A DNA stretch of 7,553 bases, from the NCBI GenBank assembly GCA_937914815.1, contig CALDMI010000140.1, positions 1 to 7,553 of the forward strand, given 5' to 3'. A program made the translations under genes and the position numbers. This stretch comes from an uncultured Clostridia bacterium. GTDB lineage: Bacteria > Bacillota > Clostridia > Oscillospirales > CAG-272. The notes under the pieces are model-generated. The model was given only the letters and a program-made list of their open reading frames with translations, did no database searches and had not been told where the DNA came from. This document shows, piece by piece, positions 1 through 5,124 of the stretch (within the stretch, counting starts at the first letter, position 1; the number at the start of each line of letters is the position of its first letter).

Positions 1-597
1 TAGAGGCAAAATTTTACCTTCAAGATACGATTTTGAAGCCTTTATAATACCTTCGCACTGCTTTTTCTCTATTTTAGGACGCTTTCAGGAGGTCTTGGGA
101 GCGTTTTGCAGCGTTTTCAGAGAGGACATTGCGAATTACAATAGAGCTTTTTGCAGTTTTAGAGCTTCTTTTGCGTCGAAAAAGTCTCTTACAGGTGATT
201 TTACGGGATTTTGACGCCGTTTTTGAGAATTTTTGCAGTTTGCTAAACATTTATGTCCGGATTTAGCTACTATGGGGCGCATTTTCTCGGCGTTTATGGG
301 ATTTTGCGCTTGCTTTTGGCTTTCGGATGCTTTTGCGCTTTTGGGCGGCTGTTTTCACAGATTGCATGCGTGTTTTTATCATGCTTTTTCAAATTGATTT
401 TTTACATTGCTTTTTCAAAAACGCGCTCTTTCGTTGAATATCGTATAATTATTAAATTGACGTTCTTCTCTGGCTATTTATGCGCTTTATGCAACTATTT
501 TTGCAAAATTCGCGTGTAATTAATACGAAAACAAAATTAATAAACAGTAAAAATCAATGATAAATGACTTCAAAATGACGAAATTTTGCGATGTATT
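1..597. other. T-rich gene-free region
   Basis: No convincing gene is seen here. The given strand is visibly rich in T (and G over C), with recurrent words such as TTTTGCAG and GCGTTTT (for example around 101-121, 149-160 and 232-243). An open frame at 253-519 would give an 88-residue Phe/Cys/Leu-rich protein. It has no ribosome binding site, and its makeup is what T-rich DNA yields by chance. A TATAAT lies at 43-48 behind a weak inverted repeat (CTTCAA 18-23 / TTGAAG 33-38), but no good -35 accompanies it. An AGGAGGT at 87-93 is not followed by a usable start codon. The stretch could be a decayed gene or a non-coding RNA; nothing decides this. Confidence 0.5.
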
Positions 598-628
598 TTG
601 ATTAATTCGTAAATAATACGAATATAAT
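598..628 (+). promoter_or_regulatory. Putative promoter with embedded palindromic operator
   Basis: A perfect -10 hexamer TATAAT (623-628) is preceded by TTGATT (598-603), a partial -35 match, with a 19-bp spacer. The spacer is almost filled by a perfect inverted repeat, ATTCGTA (605-611), five bases, then TACGAAT (617-623). A palindrome between -35 and -10 is the usual place for a repressor site. No open reading frame or obvious RNA family follows, so the target is unknown. The region is AT-rich and chance matches are possible. Confidence 0.3.
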
Positions 629-920
629 GCATTGTAAAAATTGCTGTCAATTTATGATTTGCTCGCGGTAACTACGAACCTTTTTTTGGCGTTATGCGCG
701 CGGTTCGCTCCGATGTTTTTGCTGGCTGTTCTTTGCACGCTCGAGTATTTTTTGTTAAAACGCCATTTTTCTGTGGAAAACTATCTGAAAGTGTGGTAAA
801 ATGTATCGTAAAGGGTTGATAATCTGACTTATAACCGAAGAGATTGCACTTTGAATGAGTGGCTATACCGGGGAATAACGTCGATGAAATGCTGACAAGG
901 CACGACGAGAGCGTAGTTTG
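629..920. other. Gene-free region before the repeat array
   Basis: Only very short open frames are present on the + strand. One follows GTG 859 and encodes about 20 residues (beginning VAIPGNNVDEML). It starts directly after a stop and has no ribosome binding site, so it may be a gene remnant or chance. A TGTGGAAAA at 772-780 is one base from the reverse DnaA box but stands alone, so it is not evidence for an origin. No tRNA or rRNA signature is seen. Confidence 0.4.
774..802 (+). promoter_or_regulatory. Putative sigma-A promoter with extended -10
   Basis: TGGAAA (774-779, four of six matches to TTGACA) is spaced 17 bp from TAAAAT (797-802, five of six matches to TATAAT). A TG dinucleotide at 794-795 makes an extended -10. 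Transcription would start near 809 and run into the 12-bp repeat array. Spacing and motifs are reasonable for the vegetative sigma factor, but no gene follows, so this remains a prediction. Confidence 0.35.
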
Positions 921-1046
921 ACGGAGCGATTCGCAGTACAATTCGCAGAGCGATCACGGGGCAGCTCGCCGAACGACTTGCGGAGCGGTTCGCCGAACGA
1001 CTTGCGGAACGGTCGCGGAGCGGTTTGCGGAACGACTCGCAGAGCG
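921..1046. repeat. Degenerate 12-bp tandem repeat array
   Basis: About ten and a half consecutive units of a 12-bp motif, roughly GCGGARCGRYTY, run through this stretch. The clearest copies are GCCGAACGACTT (968-979 and 992-1003), GCGGAGCGGTTC (980-991), GCGGAGCGGTTT (1015-1026) and GCGGAACGACTC (1027-1038). Two units (957-967 and 1004-1014) are 11 bp, which breaks the frame and argues against a protein-coding repeat. The best pair forms a 24-bp direct repeat. CGAAC in one unit can pair with GTTCG in the next (for example 970-974 with 988-992), so an RNA copy could form serial hairpins. The array is GC-rich and sits as an island in AT-rich DNA. I do not recognise a known repeat family. Confidence 0.75.
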
Positions 1047-1146
1047 AAAACACATAAAATCCGTCTCGCTTCTTTATGGCACGCTGCGGCACACAACTTT
1101 ACGCAGCTTGCGCCGGATTGCTCGAAGATCCAACGCACGTTGCCTG

Positions 1147-1165
1147 AAAATGTGCAACACATTTT
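1147..1165 (+). terminator. AT-rich hairpin, possible weak terminator
   Basis: AAAATGTG (1147-1154) and CACATTTT (1158-1165) form a perfect 8-bp inverted repeat with a 3-nt loop. The T-run is part of the stem's 3' arm and is followed by ATTAA rather than more T. It could end a transcript that started near 809, but the stem is AT-rich and weak compared with the strong terminator at 4925-4971. Confidence 0.3.
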
Positions 1166-1197
1166 ATTAATACGAGTTTGAGGTCAATAAATGCAAT

Positions 1198-1242
1198 TTT
1201 GACAAATATAAACTATGCTGCGATTTTTTTGATTTTGTCAAA
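1198..1242. promoter_or_regulatory. Two inverted Spo0A-box-like sites
   Basis: TTTGACAAA (1198-1206) on the + strand reads TTTGTCAAA on the - strand, and TTTGTCAAA occurs directly at 1234-1242. Both match the published Bacillus Spo0A box consensus TTTGTCRAA exactly. With one extra flanking base they form a 10-bp inverted repeat (1197-1206 with 1234-1243). They lie about 200 bp upstream of the histidine phosphatase gene. The left site also contains TTGACA (1199-1204), but only a poor -10 follows at 17 bp. Chance occurrence in AT-rich DNA is a real alternative. Confidence 0.3.
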
Positions 1243-1274
1243 ACGGCTTTATGGGCGGTGATAGAGTTATGAGG

Positions 1275-1322
1275 CGGACGGGTATTGCATGAATACCGCA
1301 ACCGTTTCGTGATTTTCGTCCG
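1275..1322 (+). other. Possible structured leader RNA
   Basis: CGGACG (1275-1280) can pair with CGTCCG (1317-1322). Directly inside it GGTATT (1281-1286) pairs with AATACC (1292-1297) around a 5-nt loop, leaving a one-sided bulge at 1298-1316. The two helices would stack. No known riboswitch signature is recognised, and no promoter is firmly placed upstream. Confidence 0.2.
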
Positions 1323-1326
1323 TTAC

Positions 1327-1417
1327 ATAAAATCGAGCTTCAATATATTCGATATAGAATAAAAGTTATATAAAATCGGCTTCGATATAAAGCAAAAACA
1401 AGCGAGTAAAAACAAGC
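1327..1417. repeat. Imperfect direct repeats upstream of first gene
   Basis: A roughly 21-bp AT-rich segment at 1327-1347 recurs with few changes at 1370-1391; both share the core ATAAAATCG followed by a GCTTC word and ATATA. Further on, AAAAACAAGC occurs twice (1394-1403 and 1408-1417), 14 bp apart. These fill the leader just before the phosphatase gene. They may be binding sites or simple-sequence drift. Confidence 0.4.
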
Positions 1418-1442
1418 AAAAAAGCAGGGAAGACCAAAGAAA

Positions 1443-2807
1443 ATGGAGTACAACGAAAAGAGAACAGCCGCCGAAATTGACGAGCGGAATAACGGGACAA
1501 TCGCCCCGGATGTGAGCGTGGGAAACGCGCCCGGCGAGGCATCCGGTGATACAATCGGCAAGACCGGAAAAGTAACGGTAAAAGAAGCAGAAAAAGCAAC
1601 GGGAGAAGAAGAGAGAAACACACCCCGGCGGGTAGGTCAGAACAAAAGAAAAATAGACAGGGAAGAGATACTCCGGCAGGCGTCGGAGCCCGCTATGCGA
1701 GCCGAAAAAATGGTGGACAGTATCCTGCATATCCGCTCGGCTGCGCAGTTCCTGACCGAGCGGTATGTGCCGGAGGACAAGCGGAGCTATGCGGCGGAGA
1801 ATATGCCGACTTGCATGCAGAACGGCATGCGGGGCAACATGGCGGACGAAAAAACGCGGCAAACGCGCCCCGGTGATACAAACGCAGGCTTGAACACGGA
1901 GGCACACGCAGGCACAAGCGAACGCACGAGCATGGGTACAAGCGCGGGAACGGGTACGGGCGTGACTATGGGCACAAGTGGAGACGGGGACGCAGGTGTG
2001 CACACAAGCGCGTACACAAACGGCGTCGCCGGGCGCACGGCGCACGGCGTTTCATCTGACAGGGAGATACCCCCGCTCGCGGTTCCGGTTGACTTTTCGA
2101 CTCTCGGCTTCCCGGAGGCGAGCGCGGACGAGCCTGTTGCGCCGGACGAGTGCCGGATAATTATTCTGCGGCACGCACAGAGTCTCGGCAATGCAAAGGG
2201 CTCGTTCCTCGGGCACACCGACCTTGATCTGACCGAGCAGGGCTTTGTTCAGGCAGAGATGGCGGCGGATTTTCTTGACGCCACCTGCATACATATCGAC
2301 AAAATATATTCAAGCGACCTTATGCGCGCCTTTCACACGGCTCTGCCGTCGGCGCGCCGCCGCGGACTGCTTCTTTCGACCACAAAGGAGCTTCGCGAGG
2401 TGTATATGGGGAAGTGGGAAGGGCGCGTCGTCGCCGAGCTCGACGCCGAGTACCCCGAGGAATTCAGCATAGGCTGGAGACAGCATTTCGGCACCTGCGT
2501 GCTCCCGGAGGGGGAGAGCGTGCCGCACGCGGCACGACGCGTGTATGATTTTGTCGTCTCCCGCGCAAAGGAGAACCTCGGCAAAACGGTAATGTTCACT
2601 TCCCACGCCGCCGCTATACGGAGCTTCTGGGGACTCGCCACCGGCGTGCCGTTCGAGAGAATGGCAGAGGATGTGCCGTTCCCGGGTAATGCGTCGTTCT
2701 CCACCATGATATGGAAATCCGACGGGAAGGGAGACGGAAGCCTTACCCCGTGTGCATTTTCAATCGACGCATACCTCGGAGACCTCCGGCAGACAAAGCA
2801 CTCATAA
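1443..2807 (+). CDS. Histidine phosphatase family protein with long N-terminal extension
   Basis: The C-terminal part (about residues 236-430) is a histidine phosphatase (phosphoglycerate mutase-like, branch 1) domain that removes phosphate from a small molecule or protein through a phosphohistidine intermediate. The RHG-type motif is LRHA with nucleophile His244. SDLMRAFHTA (291-300) supplies a conserved Arg. GKWEG (323-327) and GES (357-359, Glu358 as likely general acid) follow, and TSHAA (386-390) holds the second catalytic His388. The family is usually near 200 residues; this protein has 454. The extra 235 residues contain a charged stretch (1-75), a helical-looking segment (about 75-120) and a Thr/Gly/Ser low-complexity tract (about 155-195) with MGTS repeats. 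No signal peptide or membrane segment is seen. ATG 1443 is the first start after an in-frame TAA at 1407; its ribosome binding site is poor (AGGGA, 12 nt away), so a later start is possible. GC-rich third positions across the extension support its translation. The substrate is unknown. Confidence 0.88.
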   Translation: MEYNEKRTAAEIDERNNGTIAPDVSVGNAPGEASGDTIGKTGKVTVKEAEKATGEEERNTPRRVGQNKRKIDREEILRQASEPAMRAEKMVDSILHIRSAAQFLTERYVPEDKRSYAAENMPTCMQNGMRGNMADEKTRQTRPGDTNAGLNTEAHAGTSERTSMGTSAGTGTGVTMGTSGDGDAGVHTSAYTNGVAGRTAHGVSSDREIPPLAVPVDFSTLGFPEASADEPVAPDECRIIILRHAQSLGNAKGSFLGHTDLDLTEQGFVQAEMAADFLDATCIHIDKIYSSDLMRAFHTALPSARRRGLLLSTTKELREVYMGKWEGRVVAELDAEYPEEFSIGWRQHFGTCVLPEGESVPHAARRVYDFVVSRAKENLGKTVMFTSHAAAIRSFWGLATGVPFERMAEDVPFPGNASFSTMIWKSDGKGDGSLTPCAFSIDAYLGDLRQTKHS

Positions 2808-2836
2808 CAGGGCTGTTATGTAAATAATTATTTACA
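2803..2836. promoter_or_regulatory. Hairpin and 18-bp perfect palindrome between genes
   Basis: CATAACAG (2803-2810) and CTGTTATG (2813-2820) form an inverted repeat that includes the phosphatase stop codon. It runs straight into TGTAAATAATTATTTACA (2819-2836), a perfect 18-bp palindrome. There is no T-run, so this is not a normal intrinsic terminator. The palindrome has the size and symmetry of a dimeric repressor site, about 30 bp before the phosphodiesterase start. It does not clearly match Rex, Fur, PerR or Zur boxes as I know them. A TATAAA at 2842-2847 could be a -10, but it would leave a leader too short to keep the ribosome binding site. Confidence 0.45.
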
Positions 2837-2866
2837 ATAACTATAAATGCAAAAAGGTAAACAATT

Positions 2867-3730
2867 ATGCACGTTTTTCTTATTATTACACGAGTAATAT
2901 TCACCGCGGCAACGGTTCTGTTCCTCCTCGTTCTGTTTTTCCCGGCGCCGGGGAGACACCCGGGTATAAAGAAATACCGCGGGGCAAAATTCGCGCACCG
3001 GGGGCTGCACGGCGAGGGCAGGGCGGAAAATTCGCTCTCCGCTTTCTCGGCGGCGGTTGAGCATGGATTTGGAATAGAGCTCGATGTCAGGCTCACAAAG
3101 GACAGAGAGGTCGTTGTATTCCATGACGACACGCTCCTGCGCGTGACGGGAGACCCACGACGGGTCGATGAATGTACGCTCACGGAGCTGCGCGCCCTGC
3201 GTCTCTCGGGCACGGAGGAGACGATACCGACATTTCACGAGGTTCTCGCACTTGTCGGGGGCAGGGTGCCCCTGCTCGTCGAGGTCAAGGAGGACCCCGG
3301 CTGTCGCGCGGTGTCGGGCGCCGCGGCAAAAATACTCTCTGAATATAATGGTGAATTTATAACCGAGTCCTTTAATCCCATGACCGTGCGGCGCATGCGG
3401 CGCGCGCTCCCCGGCTCGGCGAGCGGGTATCTATGCGACCACTTCACGGCAAATCCGGATTACCGCGCGGCAAAATACCTTCTGATAGAGCATTTTCTTC
3501 TGAATTTTATAGCCCGCCCGGCATTTATAGCCTTTGACCGTGCCGCCGTTCCGTACGCGCCCTTTACATTTATGCGGAAATTCTGGCGTGCGCCCGCCTT
3601 TGCATGGACTGTGCGCTCTGCGGAGGAAGAGTCGGCGTGCCGCGCGGATTTTGACGGTATTATATTTGAAAATTACCTGCCGGAGCGCGATATGTGCCCG
3701 CCGGACGGGGGAAACGAGGATAATATATGA
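2867..3730 (+). CDS. Membrane-anchored glycerophosphodiester phosphodiesterase
   Basis: This enzyme is expected to hydrolyse glycerophosphodiesters, the deacylated phospholipid head groups, to glycerol 3-phosphate and an alcohol. Residues 3-25 form one hydrophobic segment without a clear cleavage site, so the protein is probably anchored in the membrane; which side the catalytic domain faces is not certain. The catalytic domain (about 42-270) shows the family signature in order: HRG (His44, Arg45), EN (Glu54, Asn55), ELD with metal ligands Glu71 and Asp73, FHDD with His86, VEVK with metal ligand Glu139 and Lys141, and AWTV (246-249) near the end. All key residues are present, and 287 residues is normal for a domain plus anchor. 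An AAAAAGG at 2851-2857 serves as ribosome binding site for ATG 2867. The stop overlaps the next start (ATGA), which implies translational coupling with the methyltransferase. The exact substrate is not readable from sequence. Confidence 0.93.
   Translation: MHVFLIITRVIFTAATVLFLLVLFFPAPGRHPGIKKYRGAKFAHRGLHGEGRAENSLSAFSAAVEHGFGIELDVRLTKDREVVVFHDDTLLRVTGDPRRVDECTLTELRALRLSGTEETIPTFHEVLALVGGRVPLLVEVKEDPGCRAVSGAAAKILSEYNGEFITESFNPMTVRRMRRALPGSASGYLCDHFTANPDYRAAKYLLIEHFLLNFIARPAFIAFDRAAVPYAPFTFMRKFWRAPAFAWTVRSAEEESACRADFDGIIFENYLPERDMCPPDGGNEDNI
3716..3730 (+). promoter_or_regulatory. RBS and ATGA stop-start overlap
   Basis: GAGGA (3716-3720) lies 6 nt before ATG 3727, inside the end of the phosphodiesterase gene. 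The sequence ATGA (3727-3730) is both the start of the methyltransferase and, through TGA 3728-3730, the stop of the phosphodiesterase. This fixes the methyltransferase start and indicates that the two are translated from one message. Confidence 0.85.
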
Positions 3731-4854
3731 AGCTTCAGCTTGTTGCGACCTGCCTTTTCGGGCTTGAAAAGCTTCTCGGAGAGGAAATAGAGGAGCTTGG
3801 GTACGAGCGCATATCGACGATAGACGGACGCGTGACCTTTCTCGGGGACGAGGAGGCAGTTGCGCTCTCAAATGTATTTCTCCGCTTTGCGGAGAGGGTA
3901 TACATAAGGGTCGGCGGCTTTCATGCGGAAACCTTTGACGAGCTTTTTGAGGGCACAAAGGCGCTCCCGTGGGCGGATTTTATAGGCGCGGCGGACGCTT
4001 TCCCGGTAAAGGGGCACTCGATAAAATCCGAGCTCCATTCAATCCCGGACTGTCAGTCGATAGTCAAAAAGGCGGTTGTCGACTCCCTTTCGGGAAGATA
4101 CGGAATCGCACGCTTCCCGGAGACCGGCACAAAATATCAGATAGAATTTTTCATACTGAATAATGAGGCAACCCTTATGATAGACACCTCCGGCGTCCCG
4201 CTCCATAAGCGCGGCTACCGCAGGGAGTCAAACGCCGCGCCGATGCGCGAGACGCTCGCCGCCGCGATAGCAAAGCTCTCCCGCCCGCGCGAAGATGTGC
4301 TTTTCTGGGACCCGATGTGCGGCTCCGGCACCATTGCGATAGAGGCGGCGATGATGATGCGCGGGATAGCTCCCGGCGCGCGCCGCTCATTTGCCGCAGA
4401 GGAGTTTCCGTTTATTCCGCGCGGGCTCTGGAAATCCGCGCGCGAGGAGGCAAAAGAGCGCGAAACCGATACACGCTTCCGGGTCTATGCCTCGGATATT
4501 GACCGCGCGGCGGTGGAACTCACGGCGCATAACGCGGATATAGCCGGGGTTGGGGACATTGTAAATCCCTTCGTCGCCGACTGCCGGAAGATACGCGAGG
4601 AGGGCGTGCGCGGAACTATCGTCACAAACCCGCCGTACGGCGAGAGAATAGGCGGGAGCACCGAGGAGGTAGAGCGGCTTTACCGCGAGATGGGCGCGCA
4701 CTTCCGTTCGCTCGCCCCGTGGCAGGTCTATGTAATCACATCGCACCCGGGCTTTGAGCGCCTGTACGGTAAGCGCGCGGACAAGGTGAGAAAGCTCTAT
4801 AACGGAATGATACCCTGCTATCTCTACCAGTTCTTCAAGAACGATAAGAAGTAA
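3727..4854 (+). CDS. THUMP-domain class I SAM-dependent RNA methyltransferase (RlmL/YpsC type)
   Basis: This protein belongs to the COG0116 group that includes Bacillus YpsC and the N-terminal half of E. coli RlmKL, which makes N2-methylguanosine in 23S rRNA. The N-terminal part (about 1-160) is the ferredoxin-like plus THUMP RNA-binding module. The C-terminal part is a Rossmann methyltransferase: DPMCGSGT (195-202) binds S-adenosylmethionine, SDID (256-259) is the acidic motif II, and NPPYGERI (301-308) is the NPPY-type catalytic motif of exocyclic amino methyltransferases. GYRRESNAAPMRETLAAA (163-180) is the typical linker before the catalytic core. At 375 residues it matches single-domain Firmicute members and lacks the RlmK half. 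The ATG overlaps the previous gene by 4 nt behind a good ribosome binding site, and an intrinsic terminator follows about 70 nt after the stop. The modified base (probably a guanosine of 23S rRNA) is inferred from the family, not seen. Confidence 0.95.
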   Translation: MKLQLVATCLFGLEKLLGEEIEELGYERISTIDGRVTFLGDEEAVALSNVFLRFAERVYIRVGGFHAETFDELFEGTKALPWADFIGAADAFPVKGHSIKSELHSIPDCQSIVKKAVVDSLSGRYGIARFPETGTKYQIEFFILNNEATLMIDTSGVPLHKRGYRRESNAAPMRETLAAAIAKLSRPREDVLFWDPMCGSGTIAIEAAMMMRGIAPGARRSFAAEEFPFIPRGLWKSAREEAKERETDTRFRVYASDIDRAAVELTAHNADIAGVGDIVNPFVADCRKIREEGVRGTIVTNPPYGERIGGSTEEVERLYREMGAHFRSLAPWQVYVITSHPGFERLYGKRADKVRKLYNGMIPCYLYQFFKNDKK

Positions 4855-4924
4855 AACGGAAATTCTACTCGCTCGCGGCATGATTTATTCCAAATTTTAA
4901 CATCTAAATATCGCAAATTTTCCG

Positions 4925-4971
4925 AAATACCGTCACCCGTGTATAAAAAGTGACGGTATTTTTCATTTTTT
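4925..4971 (+). terminator. Strong intrinsic terminator after methyltransferase
   Basis: AAATACCGTCAC (4925-4936) and GTGACGGTATTT (4950-4961) form a perfect 12-bp stem with a 13-nt loop. The stem is followed by a T-rich tail interrupted by CA (4962-4971). This is a classic rho-independent terminator for the upstream operon and separates it from spoIIE. Confidence 0.9.
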
Positions 4972-4976
4972 GCGCT

Positions 4977-4990
4977 GATACGGGCGTATC
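4977..4990. promoter_or_regulatory. Short inverted repeat GATACG-GG-CGTATC
   Basis: Two perfect 6-bp arms separated by two bases lie just after the terminator and before the AAGGGAGG at 4998-5005. The symmetry suggests a possible protein-binding site for spoIIE control, but a 12-bp match of this kind can arise by chance. Confidence 0.2.
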
Positions 4991-4997
4991 TTCCGCG

Positions 4998-5016
4998 AAG
5001 GGAGGCGCGCAATGTG
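4998..5016 (+). promoter_or_regulatory. Strong SD followed by start-stop ATGTGA and alternative GTG
   Basis: AAGGGAGG (4998-5005) is a near-ideal ribosome binding site. Six bases later ATG (5012-5014) is directly followed by TGA (5015-5017), a start-stop pair. GTG 5014-5016, 8 nt from the site, overlaps it and opens the spoIIE frame 37 codons before the preferred Met. Either the longer SpoIIE is made, or this is a tiny leader element, or it is chance sequence upstream of the promoter. Confidence 0.45.
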
Positions 5017-5045
5017 ACATTTTTCGTTTCTCTCCCGAATTATTA

Positions 5046-5051
5046 TATAAT
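5046..5051 (+). promoter_or_regulatory. Putative spoIIE promoter -10 box
   Basis: A perfect TATAAT lies about 75 bp before ATG 5125 in an AT-rich window between terminator and gene. No good -35 sits at 16-18 bp; the nearest TTGACA-like word is GTGACA (5014-5019), 26 bp away. On the - strand 5013-5021 reads AATGTCACA, which shares only six of nine bases with the Spo0A box. In Bacillus, spoIIE is transcribed from an activator-dependent sigma-A promoter with long -35/-10 spacing under Spo0A. A -10 without a proper -35 would fit that, but the Spo0A sites here are not convincing. Confidence 0.35.
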
Positions 5052-5072
5052 CGTCAATTCGGAATGTGTCAT

Positions 5073-5094
5073 ACCGCGGGGGAATATCCGCGGT
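5073..5094 (+). other. Small hairpin in spoIIE leader
   Basis: ACCGCGG (5073-5079) and CCGCGGT (5088-5094) form a perfect 7-bp GC-rich inverted repeat with an 8-nt loop, about 10 nt before the second ribosome binding site (AGGGGAGG, 5105-5112). In a transcript started after 5051 it would lie in the leader and could affect translation. No T-run follows, so it is not a terminator. Confidence 0.4.
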
Positions 5095-5124
5095 CTCGGA
5101 GCACAGGGGAGGATGGTAAAGTAT

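Noticed and set aside
253..519. 88-residue Phe/Leu/Cys-rich open frame that could be a small membrane protein
   Set aside because: No ribosome binding site, and the T-rich bias continues well outside the frame, so the hydrophobic translation is explained by composition.
772..780. DnaA-box-like TGTGGAAAA
   Set aside because: Single imperfect copy, no cluster, and no dnaA or dnaN nearby, so no origin is called.
921..1046. CRISPR array
   Set aside because: Units are 12 bp, degenerate and contiguous, with no unique spacers and no cas genes.
918..1181. Open frames on both strands across the 12-bp repeats (Arg/Ser-rich translations)
   Set aside because: Several frames are open at once because the repeat lacks stops; two units are 11 bp so no frame keeps a consistent peptide repeat, and no ribosome binding site is present.
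1323..2045. 240-residue Cys/His-rich open frame on the - strand
   Set aside because: It is antisense to the phosphatase N-terminal extension; the Cys-rich tract is the complement of the Thr/Gly repeat codons, and third-position bias supports the + strand frame.
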